Shown in pieces: positions 24,268 to 36,006 of a DNA stretch of 64,000 bases. This DNA is from Punica granatum. Taxonomy: Eukaryota > Streptophyta > Magnoliopsida > Myrtales > Lythraceae. Under the pieces are notes generated by a model, which saw only the letters and a list, made by a program, of their open reading frames with translations, had not been told where the DNA came from and did not search any database. The stretch lies in assembly GCF_007655135.1 (NCBI RefSeq), contig NC_045134.1:4918982-4982981 (forward strand). The letters run 5' to 3'. The translations under genes were made by a program, and so were the position numbers. Within the stretch, counting starts at the first letter, position 1; each line of letters begins with the position of its first letter.

Positions 24268-26780
24268 TGAGTTTCATATTCGGCAAGCGGAAGACACCCG
24301 CAGGTTCGATCTTCACCCCCATTTACGATGGTCTCTGTTCTTTTTATATGATTCGGTCCTGGGGAAAAAAAAAAATCGGTTCTTGATTTAGTTGTTTGGA
24401 CTTGCTGATGGATTAGCTGGGGAAAGAGATCATCTTTGTTCATGGGGTTGGTTTTGGAGGTTTTGGGGTTTCATTTAGCACTGGAAGGCAGCAGTCAACG
24501 GTTTGTTTCGACTTCCTGGGGACGATCATATGACATCTGTGTGTATTCGGTGTCGGGGATTTATCCATGTTTGAGGTTGTTCCCTGTAATTCTGGATCAT
24601 AACTAGTGAAATACTATGGTCAAATTGATAGGACCTAGGATCGTTGGCATGCTCGCGATCATATTGGTAGACAATTCCACTTTATTGATGGTCGTATCAG
24701 TTCCTCACTACACGAAATAGTAAGGATCACATGCTGCTGAGAAGTATATGTCATGATCTATAGTAAGAAGGTGCACCGGAGCTGTGACTTTTGCTGCTTC
24801 TCTACTTTCCATCGAGATACTTTTTTTTAGTATGGACTTAGTTATTATTGCATGAACTGTCCTTTGCAGAGCTCCTTCGGGAGAATAAGAGGATGCTGGA
24901 CAAGTCCATAAGGGAAATTGAGCGGGAGAGGCAAGGTCTCCAAGCTCAAGAGAAGAAGCTCATTGCAGAGATTAAGAAAAGTGCCAAGCAAGGGCAGATG
25001 GTATGATTTCTATCAGGCTGCACTGATTGTTTATCACTTTATCTTGCGTTACTGTCAGCTGATGATTTTGAGGCTTAGATACATTTTACTTATTCCCTTT
25101 TCAAGTTGGTATCCATCAGTTCCTTCGATCTCATGAGAGGAATCATATGAGCTCATCATTGACCTTTTATTAAGTGTATGTGATTGCACTTGCTCCAATT
25201 GGAGTGGTTTAAGCTATATCATATTATATCTTCTATGGAAACTGGATTGTTTTCTCATGATCCTCTGGAATATCTTGCGTAAGTGGGTTGGGCCCTACAG
25301 AATTGTTTCCACTATCATCGAGTTTATGGTTCATCCCGGAGCTCTGCTTTTTCTACTGTGGGCGGGCTTACTTCAGAAATTTTCTGATCCTATGCTTACC
25401 CTGATGTCTTATCTGATTGGATGTGTTTTCTTAATTTTCTACTCAGGGTGCTGTAAGAGTGATGGCAAAAGATCTTATTCGAACACGCCATCAGATTGAA
25501 AAGTTTTACAAGCTCAAATCTCAGCTTCAGGGCGTGTCTCTTAGAATTCAGGTACTTCCAATTCTGGGTTATTTTGATCCTTCGCTCCATAATGAAAGTC
25601 TTAGATTTTGCTTCTCTTTGACAAGCACTTTGTAGCTCACTGATTTTGATGATTTTCCTTCCAAGTTTATCGTATTGTTTGTACTATGGATCTGTAGGAT
25701 TATACTCTTTTTGGCCATTGTAGATTCTCTCCTTTTACTCTTTCTACCTGTAAATTTATATGTAAAACAATCTTTTCAGACCCTGAAATCTACCCAAGCC
25801 ATGGGGGAGGCAATGAAGGGGGTCACAAAGGCCATGGGTCAAATGAACCGGCAGATGAACTTACCATCACTTCAGAAGATCATGCAAGAATTCGAGAGGC
25901 AGAATGAGAGGATGGAAATGGTGACTGAGGTGATGGGAGATGCCATTGACGATGCTCTTGAGGGAGATGAGGAAGAGGAGGAAACTGAAGATTTAGTGAA
26001 CCAGGTCCTTGATGAGATTGGAATTGACGTAAACCAAGAGGTATTTGCTCGCTCAAGTCTTTGAATCTCCACTTTCGCCCTCTTTCCTTGGTATTGCTCT
26101 TTGAACTGGAATAGATTTTCATAGTATGAGATACCCAACTGAGACCGGATTTTCGAGCAAGATAGGATAGCATTCCAAGAACTTTAATGACCAGAGCATC
26201 CTAATGAGTAAGTAATAAGAGAGATTTGGATGAAAAATCTGAAAATTTGGAGTGACTGAGATTATATCCTTGTCGGTCTAGCAAAGGGCAATGTGAGGGG
26301 GAGAGGTTCAATCTAAGCTCATGGAGAAGTGTGTCAACTTCGTGAGGCAAGTCCATGACCTTGTCATGGCCATGCTAGCCCTGCACTAGGCCAATTTCAG
26401 CCTCTCCAAGCCCAGATTTGGCCATCTTTGGTGGTCTGAACTGGATCTTGGTTGCTTTGTATCCCCGATTATTAAATCCATGCCATGAAAAACGATCCAG
26501 AAAATGCATTCTTTTAGCTTAACCCTCTGACTAATCATTTTATATTTTTTTAGTTTTATCTTTTCTCCCACTTTCAAAAGAATAAAGCATAAGTACATCC
26601 GTCTTCTTATATGGTGGCTGATCTCTTGTGTGCGATGCGCAGCTTGTGAATGCGCCCTCTGGGGCCGTCGCCACTCCCGCTGCGAAAGGTAAAGTGGCCC
26701 AAGCAGAAACCATGAGCAATGATGACGGCGGAATAGATAGCGAGTTGCAGGCGAGGTTAGACAACTTGCGGAAGATGTAG
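24268..26780 (+). CDS. VPS2.1: ESCRT-III subunit VPS2.1 (CHMP2A homologue)
   Basis: Five coding exons: 24268-24304, 24870-25000, 25447-25551, 25780-26040, 26643-26780. They total 672 bases, 223 residues. The protein begins MSFIFGKRKTPAELLRENKR with the basic alpha-1 helix typical of Snf7-family proteins. It continues through IERERQGLQAQEKKLIAEIKK and MAKDLIRTRHQIEKFYKLKSQ, then an acidic GDEEEEETEDLVNQVLDEIG. It ends in SELQARLDNLRKM, a MIT-interacting motif that binds VPS4. ESCRT-III filaments sort membrane proteins into multivesicular endosomes and recruit VPS4. Length and motif order match the family. All junctions are GT-AG with closing phases. Confidence 0.93.
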
Positions 26781-27445
26781 TTTCATGCTTTTGTACATAA
26801 ATATATGCCTATGTAACCTCTGGTTGGTAAAACCTCAAATTTGGATTTACATCTACATTATTCGATAACCATTGTGATTTTATATGAGGTTTGGAACGAG
26901 GAGCTTCTTTTTTTTCTTTTTTTTTGTGTGTAAAACACTATTGTTGGATGAATCTGTAGCTTGAATTTCTGATTTTGGTTCAGAAATTTTTTACTTTTCT
27001 ATACATCTTCTGATGGACTAATCAAATAATGTTCTACTTTCTTAGACATATACCCTTCATTGGGTCTTCTGCGATGAGCATTCCTTTACTTATGGCACTA
27101 AAACCCGATTGATAGCATGAACCCCTTAAGGGTTGTTGGATCATGCTGCGTCCTATGCTTATCTAATAGTCTGCAAGGATTCACGAATATTTCGTCAACT
27201 GGACTGGAGAACTTTTCGCGATGACATAGTCGATTTCGCATATCATGTTTTCGCCAGTCTGTCTGTTGTTTCCTTGTAATTGCCGTTGCGTTTCTTATCA
27301 GTCTTCCAACAAATGGAAAGAAAACAAGAGAAAAGAGAACGAACGGCAAACAACTAACCGGATGCTGTGGAATTTTGCGCTGTCAGAATTATACGAGAAT
27401 ACAATACAGACAAAAATGGAAAATGGAAGAGAACAGTCTGAGAAC
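26781..27445. other. Convergent 3' region between VPS2.1 and the ATL gene
   Basis: Contains the presumed VPS2.1 3' UTR and, on the other strand, that of the RING-H2 gene. No other coding sequence is supported. Confidence 0.55.
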
Positions 27446-28000
27446 TCAAAATGTCATGGCGATGGAGCGTGGCAACAACCCTTCCCGGGAGTTCTCCGGC
27501 GAGTTTGCAGGTTCCCGCAACCCGCGGGACAGTGGAGGGACTGCCGGAGCACGGCAGAGCGGGCAGTCCGAGTGAGAGTAAAGCCACATATCTATACATG
27601 AGACATGGAATGTGTGCTTGCACCGTGGCAAACGCCGGATCTCTTCCCCATCCTCCACCACCGACAGGCACACCGCACACTCTAGCTCGCCGTTCTCCTG
27701 TGCCGCCTCCTTCTTGTACTTGAAGCTCGAGAGGAGGTTCCGACCGGGGTGCTCAAAGCTCTGGGAACCGCCCGTGAGCTCCACGAACCGTGGGCCGGCC
27801 TGGGCTGAGGCAGACGAGCGATGGGTGCACCACTTGATTATGATGAGGTTGTACACTGCCAGAACCACTGCAGCAGTCCCCACCACAACGAGGCCGTAAT
27901 AGAGCATGGGGAGGTTGGACTTGTGAGGCAATGAAGGCGATGGCGGTGGCGGCGGGAGGGGCGCAGGCAAGCCGTAGGGGCTCACGGGACTGTCTATCAT
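27446..28000 (-). CDS. RING-H2 finger E3 ligase, ATL family
   Basis: Intronless gene of 184 residues, the usual ATL layout. A Pro-rich N terminus (11-26) is followed by one membrane segment at about 33-55 and a short basic stretch. The RING-H2 finger has Cys108, Cys111, Cys127, His129, His132, Cys135, Cys146 and Cys149 (C-x2-C-x15-C-x1-H-x2-H-x2-C-x10-C-x2-C). The Trp typical of E2 binding, three residues after Cys135, is present in CIDMWL. Pro after the seventh Cys is also conserved (CPLC). The classic GLD motif upstream of the ring is not obvious; SSFKYKKEA stands at that place. ATL proteins are membrane-anchored ubiquitin ligases, many of them stress-responsive. The exact orthologue cannot be named from this. 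Confidence 0.9.
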   Translation of the reverse strand: MIDSPVSPYGLPAPLPPPPPSPSLPHKSNLPMLYYGLVVVGTAAVVLAVYNLIIIKWCTHRSSASAQAGPRFVELTGGSQSFEHPGRNLLSSFKYKKEAAQENGELECAVCLSVVEDGEEIRRLPRCKHTFHVSCIDMWLYSHSDCPLCRAPAVPPLSRGLREPANSPENSREGLLPRSIAMTF

Positions 28001-28341
28001 AGGAGAGGGAGACAGGAAGGAGATTGAAATTTGAGTGTATGTGGGATAAGCACGGAAGAAGAAGAAAAAGAAGAAGAAGAGAACTATTTTCTTTCTTTTT
28101 CGAATGTCTTCTCATATGATAATTATTATTATTAGTTAATGATAAAGAATTATTTTTCAAGGAAAAAGAAATAAATAATTATTTTCTTTCGATAAGATCA
28201 CAATATGTCCACAGCTTATTACATAAGGCTAATTTATAATCGGTGATAACTTTGGCTACAAAATACTTTTAATATGGATCACGAATCTCTTTACTACAGG
28301 TAAAGTCTGTTTACTAAAAGTTCAATTAATCATATTTTTGT
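28001..28341. other. ATL 5' flank
   Basis: Contains a GAA-type purine/pyrimidine run at about 28057-28085 and AT-rich sequence. No gene seen. Confidence 0.5.
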
Positions 28342-29290
28342 GGATAATAATGGGGAGTTATTGATAAATATAAGTAGTAAATTATGTGGAAGCCGTGGTG
28401 TGTATGGACTTGGGGAGGATTGGAAAAGGAAAGGGGGACTTGGAGTGATATGAACGAGGAAGGGCCGAAGGAATAAGGACAAGGCAAATTGTACAATCAC
28501 TAGACAATGAGCAAAGGACTTGCCCCTGCCCGGCTAGAAAATGATTGCATCCTAGATTGAGACTTGTCCAATCTGTATTTCGAAAAATTATCGAGTGATC
28601 TTAAAACATACAAATGGGCGTTTCTTTTTACTAAGGTTCGATGTGGAACCGATAAGACTGCATGAAGGACGGATCATCGTCTCCCCGAATTTCATTTTCT
28701 GTTTGCTGGATGTGATTGGATAATACTGTCCAATATGGTAGTTTAATCATCTAGCGGACCTAACAGTTGGTGACAGCCTAAGTCAAACAACTTAACTTTT
28801 TCTATCCAGATTTATGAAGACAGCGCACATTTGATCTCACTCACTGCTTAATAATGTGGTCATATCGATCGTACGTCTCCCCTATTGATGATAAGAGATG
28901 ATGATCGATGCTTCGACATGATTGGTTCGTAGAGCGGGAGTTTCATCACGCCCTATTATATTGAAGTTATATATTTATATTTCACAAATGAAATTTCGAT
29001 CGATTTTTGTGTTGTAACAGTACTATACGATCAGAAGAATTATTTTATTTTCAGTTCCTAGAAATTTGTATCTTACATTAGCAAAGACACGCAACATAGA
29101 TTGATCATCAACCTGCTGCCGGGAAAACAGAGGTGCTGCCCGTTTCGAGCTCTAAACGAAGTAAGGATTAATGAACATCCCTCGACTTCCCCCATTCAGC
29201 CTCTTCACCGAGGTGTAAACTGCCAATTCTGTTGGCTGTATACACTACGCAGAAGCTTCAACATCGCTCGCCAAAGTTAGTATATGAAGC
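28342..29290 (+). repeat. Orphan copy of the MSL10-like gene 3' flank
   Basis: This segment aligns by eye, in the same orientation, with 39297-40113, which directly follows the first MSL10-like gene. Shared blocks include TTATGTGGAAGCCGTGG (TTATGTGAAAGCCGTGG in the other copy), AAGGACGGATCATCGTCTC, GGACCTAACAGTTG (GACCTAACAGTTG in the other copy) and AACATAGATTGATCATC. No channel exon lies to its left, where the divergent ATL gene starts at 28000. Small insertions and deletions show the copies are not recent. Confidence 0.8.
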
Positions 29291-29461
29291 ACGGATTAAT
29301 TAATATGACTCCTCCATTGGTAGTTAAGCTTTGGGTGTTCCGACCGGGCCTGCACATGCTTGGTCGACCGGTGTTTGGTGTTTGTAGCTAGGCAGAACTG
29401 GAACGGAGATGGTTCAGAACTCGACCGTGTGATCTTGTCCGTGCTATATGTATTTAAGATT

Positions 29462-29872
29462 GGATCGGTGAGTACTGTGTTTCACCCTGTTTTTGCATCC
29501 CTCCTCTCATTGTTAGCTTCCCTGCATACCTAGTGATCACCTTGATCCAGTCCGGGCCATGGAAACTGATCTGTGGCATGTACCTTGGGGTTGCATAACT
29601 AATCACATGGAACGAGAAAATTATCAACCAGCCTAAGTTTATAGGCCAGGTCGATTGCTTGCATCCACAACTCGGAATCGTAAACTGGTCTTATTAGGTA
29701 AGAACTCGCGGTGGATGTCATGCCGGGCCTTGATATCTATGATTAAATGACGTTAGCCACTGTAAAGTTTATAGCCCAGGTCTACCGGACAACTCTCCTA
29801 TATATGTCAGCTTGTCCAAGCCCACTCAACGCTCGAGGGCCCTTAGAAGTGTGATTTGTATGAACTATCAAG
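29462..29872 (+). repeat. Duplicated spacer segment, partner of 33510-33900
   Basis: It aligns by eye over about 400 bases in the same orientation with 33510-33900. Shared blocks include GAGTACTGTGTTT, CTGTGGCATGTAC, CTACCGGACAACT and CTTGTCCAAGCCCACTCAA. It directly follows the orphan MSL flank, while its partner lies upstream of the intact MSL10-like gene. No coding capacity is apparent. Confidence 0.8.
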
Positions 29873-29997
29873 ATACATGTATACTACTCTGAAACGCGTA
29901 CATTGTTTGGAAAAAAAAAAGTGCATTACACGGGATAGCACTTGAACTTGTGTTCTCTCCGTATAGGTTCGTATTGATTACTACATACCTACCATTA

Positions 29998-31030
29998 ATG
30001 GTTTAAGAGAGAGAAAGTATCAAGTTAAAGAGATAAAATACAATAGAGAGTGGAACTATCATTTAGGGTTAAGAGAGAAAAAAATGTAATTTTAGAAAGA
30101 GAAAGTGGAACAGAAAGCGCAACTACCATTTAGGGTTCACGAAAGAGAAATGATCGTGTAAGAAAGAGAGAGGGAAACTACTATTTAGGATTTATGAGAG
30201 AAAGTGTCATATTAGAGAGATAATGTGAAATATATATTGAAACTACCATTTATTGTTTATAATGTAAGAGAGAGAATGTAACTATCATTTTGGGTTTATG
30301 AGAGAAAAAATAATATGTTAGAGAGAACAAGTTGAATAGAGAGCACAATTAATATTTAGCGTTTATGAGAGAGAGTTATATAAGAAAGAGAATCAAATTA
30401 CCATTTAGAGTTTAGGAAAAAGTAGTGTTATGAATATGTAACATGACACTTTCTCTCTTCTAAACTCCAAATAGTAGTTGCACCCTCTGTAGCACTTTCT
30501 ATCTCTAACATAACATTTTCTATTTCATAAATTTTAAATGGTAGTTTCACGTTTTATTCGATTTTCTCTTTCTAATACGACACTTTCTCTCACATAAACC
30601 TTAAATAGTAGTTTCGCTCTCTTCTTAACTCTCTCTCTCTTAAACCTTACATACTAGTCATGCTTTCTATTTTACTTTTTCCCTCTAATATGACACTTTC
30701 TCTCTCTTAAATCACATATGGTAGTTTTTTTTCTTCATTCTACTTTCTTTCTCTAACATGACACTTTCTCCCTCATAAAATATAAATGATAATTTCGCTC
30801 TCTCTTGCACGACATTTTCTCTCTCCTAAACTCTAAATGATGGTTGCGTTCTCTATTATACTTTCTCTCTTTAACATGACATTTTCTCTCGCCTATACCC
30901 TTTATAGTAGTCCTGTCATCTATTCCACTTTTTCTTTCTAATATAACACTCTCTCTCTCCCCTAAACTCAAAATAATAATTGTCCTGTCTATTCCATTTT
31001 TCTCTAACACGACACTTTTTCTATATATGA
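29998..31030. repeat. Foldback array: about 67-bp repeats in head-to-head inverted arms
   Basis: From about 29998 to 30432 the plus strand repeats a unit of roughly 50-68 bases of the type ACCATTTAGGGTTTATGAGA followed by GAAAGTGTCATGTTAGAGAG and GTGGAATAGAGAGCG, about eight copies. From about 30442 to 31030 the reverse complement of the same unit is repeated about nine times. The switch is at a small palindrome, AGTGTTATG (30424-30432), loop, CATGACACT (30442-30450). The whole is an imperfect inverted repeat of about 1 kb whose arms are tandem arrays, as in Foldback-type elements. No gene is encoded. Ends and target duplication could not be fixed. Confidence 0.85.
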
Positions 31031-33340
31031 AACGGCCTCTATAATCCATATATATTTTGCTATAATATATTACTAGATCAAAAACCCACACTTCGCTCGG
31101 GAATATTTATTTTTATTATTTTTTTATGGTTTATTAAATGTAACTTCATTTGATTTAGCATCATATATTATCAAATATATCAATCATTTGTGGGGTTGAA
31201 TATTATGAGGGAGTTATCCAGATGATCATGCGCAATGAATCAACCTGGAACAGGATGGCATGTCCCTGAAAGTGAACCTAATAAGAGAAACCAGTAAGCA
31301 ACATGCGGAAAAAAAGAAAAAAAAAAGTATCTTGAATAGGAAGGTGAGTGGTTGTAGTACAATTACATGAACAACAGTAGACGAATCAGGAATAGAGTTC
31401 CCAAGACCCAAAACTGGGTCGATCCTTCTAAATTCTTGAGGTCGAAATCTAACCCCGATTACGTCCAACTCTAATTGAGCTGAATGAGACAATTTCATTA
31501 AACAATCATGCGGTATAATATATACAAGTCGTATGCTACTGTGATAAGGAAAAATCCTAGAAATTAAGTACTATATGACGGGCCGCACATGTGTGTGAGT
31601 AAGAAGTATTGGTGGCAACAAGTTTTCATTTAATATAATTTAAATCTATATATATAAAACATATAAAATTGATATCGTGAATGGACATATAAGAAATACT
31701 AAGAATGACAGAAAAATCGTTTTCACTTTTTCCAACCACATTATCAATGTCATTCTACACATATTGTACATATAAATGCAAAGAAAAAACTTACTTTTTC
31801 ATAAAAGATTATGTACAAAGGTGGAGAATTTTCTATAGAGTAAAGAATTTAATATAATTAAAGTGACGAGTTATAAATCTAATAACTAATATGAATAATG
31901 ACAAATGAATTCTTAATGTTTATAAAATTAATGACAAACATTTGGACTTCCATAATAAAATCAATTGAAGAGGTAGACTTGTGGATTTCTCTAATAGTGT
32001 GGTGCCATATATTTCCGCCATTTGTCGATTTTATTAGAAACATTTTAGGTAGGCGTGAGTACCTCCAGTTGAAGGTCTCGGACTTGCTCGTAGCTATGGA
32101 GGACAAGCAAGCATCTATCCTGATGGCCATGAAGGAAGTAAGTAAGTTGTTGATTTTTTAGTAAGTTTGATCTAAATCTTCTTGCAGATCAAGTTACCGA
32201 TTATTTTTTAACTCTTTACTGTTGGTTTCCAGCTCCCGGGATTCGGTGATGGGTTGTGAGGAGTTTATGCTGGAGATTATGATGGTTTGCTTGGCTTTGG
32301 GAGCGTTCTTTGCCTGTTTGCTTGGCATGAACCTCCAATCTCATGTACTTGCTATCGTGGCCTGCTACTATTGTGGATCTCGTGCGTTGCACGGGAAAAA
32401 TGTTACATGATATACATTTTTGTAATTGATTAAAAATCATAATAATTTACCTACTATCAATAAAAAAATATATTGTTAAATATATGGATAATGGTAATTT
32501 ATATTGAAGAATAAGATATGAAAAAACTATATTGAAGAAATATAAGAAGACATCCTTCTAATGTGCATACGTAACAACATTTTTTTATTATGAATTTTGA
32601 CGTGATATATACATAAAATTAGAGAATCTAAAAGTTTCACAAAATTCCATCTAGCAATCCAAACATTCCAGACATATTAGACGTACATAAGTGACGAAAA
32701 GAAAAACAAATAGTTGAAAAACTCACATTCATGTCTCATGATAAACGTATTTTTTGAAAAATTCACCTACAATTTTAATATGTATCAAGAAAAAAAATTC
32801 AAATCACAATGTATTACATGCATATGGAATGAAATTTAATGAAAAAGAATTCTTTTCGTAAGAATTTAGGTAGACATACATGAAAAATAAAAGAGAAAAA
32901 TTGAGATTGATTTATCATAGTTTTCATACTTTCGAGATCGAGAATTCAAAGTGAGACGATAATAAGCAAAAAATTTAATCTATCTTGTGATAGACATACT
33001 TTTTGAGAGCTTGTAAACGTATTCTTGAGAGTTGAATAGGCCACTTTACGTGAATGGTGGTTTTTATTTATAACATATTATACAAAATCTAGGAAGAATA
33101 TAATCTGATATGGTTTTTGAAAATTGCTTCATAAATCTATAAAGATGATGATTCATTTATGAATTATAATCTCTCATTAAAGATAAATATATTTTAGAGT
33201 ATATCGTAGATAAGACATTTATAATTTCTAAAAATTCATTAGAAATAATTTTTTTTAAAAAAAATACTCAAAATTTTGAAATAATTCCATTTATAAATCA
33301 AGCGAGGCATCTGGTCAGGCCCCACATTGAGTATTGATCA
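31031..33340. other. AT-rich repeat-derived spacer, no gene called
   Basis: Mostly low-complexity AT sequence. Near 31085-31101 the sequence CCCACACTTCGCTCGGG occurs, and near 32381-32395 CGTGCGTTGCACGGG, motifs of a kind I associate with dispersed plant repeats. Between about 32041 and 32345 there is a patch of higher GC with splice-like sites and a hydrophobic frame, possibly a gene fragment. It is not called because no family match was secure. Confidence 0.45.
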
Positions 33341-33490
33341 AAGGGCCTTTTCTAGTCAACCTGTCAGTGTACTGTTCACATTGACTATTTGGTACCATTT
33401 GCAATCCATGACATATGATTTCCCTATCTTCTAGTCTATTTTGTCGGTCCAGAGAAATATATGGACCATAGATTTTTTGCAATCTCACTA
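33341..33490 (+). repeat. Dispersed repeat copy (inverted partner in GPCAT intron)
   Basis: It matches the reverse complement of 18603-18747 along its length. It lies immediately upstream of the duplicated spacer block 33510-33900. Confidence 0.8.
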
Positions 33491-33509
33491 TCTTGATACA
33501 TTTGGGCTT

Positions 33510-33900
33510 GGATCTGCGAGTACTGTGTTTTACCCGGTTTCCGCATCCCTTCGTTGTTAGCTACCCGACATACTTAACGATCACACCTTGATCCTAGCCG
33601 GGGCATGGATACTTAATCTGTGGCATGTACTTTGGGGTTGCAAAACTAACCACATGGAAGGAGAAAATCAACAACCTTAAGTTTATGGGCCGGGGGGTCT
33701 ATTACTTCCATCCACATCTCGGATTGTGAACCGGGTCTTAGGTAAGAATCCGCTGTCGACGTCCTGGGCCTTGGCATCAGATGAATAACATCGGCGTTTA
33801 AAGGCCAGCTCTACCGGACAACTTTCTTATGTATATCTAACTTGTCCAAGCCCACTCAAGGCTCGAGGGCCCTTAAAGAATGATTTATATGAACTATCAA
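33510..33900 (+). repeat. Duplicated spacer segment, partner of 29462-29872
   Basis: Same block order and orientation as 29462-29872, with scattered substitutions and small gaps. It is followed by a (TA)n run at about 33901-33927. Confidence 0.8.
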
Positions 33901-33927
33901 TATATATATATATATATATATATATAC

Positions 33928-35216
33928 ACCAACGAAGAAGGGTTCATAGCAGAATATTCAATGTTACCTCCCTGTCACGAACCAATGGAATTATATTAGA
34001 ATTTTCCCTTCTTTGAATAAGAAGTGTTTTGCAGCTGGGCCCTTTCTTCCTCAGGTCAATCCTGGCCGAAGCTCATGGCCATGGCCCCAATTTCAAACCC
34101 TAATCATTGCTTTTATGAACCTAAAAAGGAGAAAATTATTCATGAAGAGTGATGGGAAGTATTCACCATTGATGTCCAGGTCATATATCATGATGCATCC
34201 ACGAAAGATGAGCAATTTTTCGGTTATATCAATTATCACTCAGTCATTTTAAACTTTATTTTAAAAAGGTATACTTTGGTTTCGGTTTTCGCTGCACAAA
34301 CTTATAATGTCATACATGGATCGGATTGAGGACGGGGTCAGGACTCGACAAAACTGGCCTAACAATTTCTCGACAAAATTGATCATCTTATCTTACCTGA
34401 AAAATAACAATATTTTACAAGAGGGTACTGTTATTGATCATTAATTAAAAATAAATACAAAATTGTTCAGAGGCAAAAAATAAAAATAAAAAAAGATTGT
34501 AATGCAGCTAAGGAAACCTCGCGGCTACTCTGTTTTAATCTCTAATGCTATATTGTCTTCTTCAAGCCCCACACTGGAAAAACAGATCCAATGAAGAAAA
34601 ATATGCCCTTTAATTTATTCATTCATATATAATTAATATATTTATTTTGCTAACAGCTCTTAATTTGTATTTTCCAGAACATAATATAATATTAACATGT
34701 TTATATATTAAAGTCTAGCCATGCTGTCATTTCACACTGCAAAAAAACGATATATAAGATAACCATTTGCAAATGTTTAATCATGAACTTTGTAAAGAAA
34801 TATGGAAGGATTGTTCGTGCTTCTTCCTCTCTGGCATTCTTGTAATTTCGTCAAATTAGCTTTTCGCATGAGCATAAATATTCCGACGAGCAAACAAGTC
34901 GATCCGAGCAATTTTTTGCAACCAGTGTAATGTACATGCGGTTCTCGACTATACTTACGTGAATTGACATGAATGTAAGAAAGGCAACCGTACGTTGGAT
35001 CTATGGAATTCCCAATTTGGTATACATCACCAAACAATCATGCCATAACATTATTCATTTTAATTATTGGAAGGTCCAGTTCAAATGATCTAAGCAAGTC
35101 AAGTTGCACTAGAAGGTGAATAAATAAAAAAATAAATAGATAAATTTATTCTCATTAATAAAAAATGAGTAGAAGCATCAAATTGACTCGGATATTTATA
35201 TTGCCATTAAACATTA
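33928..35216. other. Spacer upstream of the first MSL10-like gene
   Basis: AT-rich sequence with short unsupported open frames. No domain or RNA gene recognised. Confidence 0.5.
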
Positions 35217-35663
35217 CATGGCACTGAGCTCTCCGTTCTTCTTCGTCGGGCCGAACAACCTGACCACTGTGCACCCGGTGCATGGTCACTCTGTAGTCCA
35301 TCCTCCAGCAATGCAAGAACATCAAAGAGAATATAGTACAATAGTACACTCTATCGTCCGATAATAGAGAGAATTAAAATTTGATATTCATGTGAGACCA
35401 ATCGTGCATCTCTAATAGATATTTATAATGGATTTATGTTTCATTGTATAATTAGCGGGCGTAAAAAAAAAATGAGGCCGTTGGAACATGCACCCGGAGC
35501 AGCTAAGATTCAGCACCATGGTAGCTCATATTTAAATTTTAAATAACCTTTTTAATTTTTTTTTTACCGGGAACAAAGAAAGAAAGAAAAAACATGACTG
35601 AATGTTTTCTACTCCAAACCCCTATCGAGTCAACTTTATGCAGCCGCAGGCAGCAACTCATCC

Positions 35664-35676
35664 CCGTTTATATAAT
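35664..35676 (+). promoter_or_regulatory. TATA box of MSL10-like gene A
   Basis: CCCGTTTATATAATC-type TATA element about 335 bases before the start codon. The aligned position in gene B is a long TA repeat. Confidence 0.6.
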
Positions 35677-36006
35677 CTCGGCGGTGCTCCGTCCCTTCCT
35701 CCATCTTCTTCTTTTTATCTTCACCATCATTAATGAGCTTCCGCTGTTTGGAGACCAAGAATCTTGTTGTCGGGCCCTCGTCCTGTTCTTGAATGTCAGT
35801 AAAACTCCCGACTTTCTGTCAAGAATCTCCGTTAGATCTCCAACACCACTTTTGTCCTTCGTCATCTACGTTGAAAGAGAACCCACTCTCCTAATTTCAT
35901 CAATTCCCTGCTGGGTTCCTCTCTTTCTTCCGTTCTGGGAGGAGGGTCCGGCTAAAGTATTCTCCTTTCCTTGAAAGAGTCCTCTTTTTGAAGGAAATCA
36001 GCTCTC

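Noticed and set aside
30753..31091. 112-residue minus-strand frame with repeated GERE/REKMSCKRER-type peptide
   Set aside because: It is a translation of the foldback tandem repeat, not a protein gene.
31226..31498. 90-residue minus-strand frame in the 31 kb spacer
   Set aside because: Interrupted by a poly-Phe run from an A-rich tract and no recognisable family.
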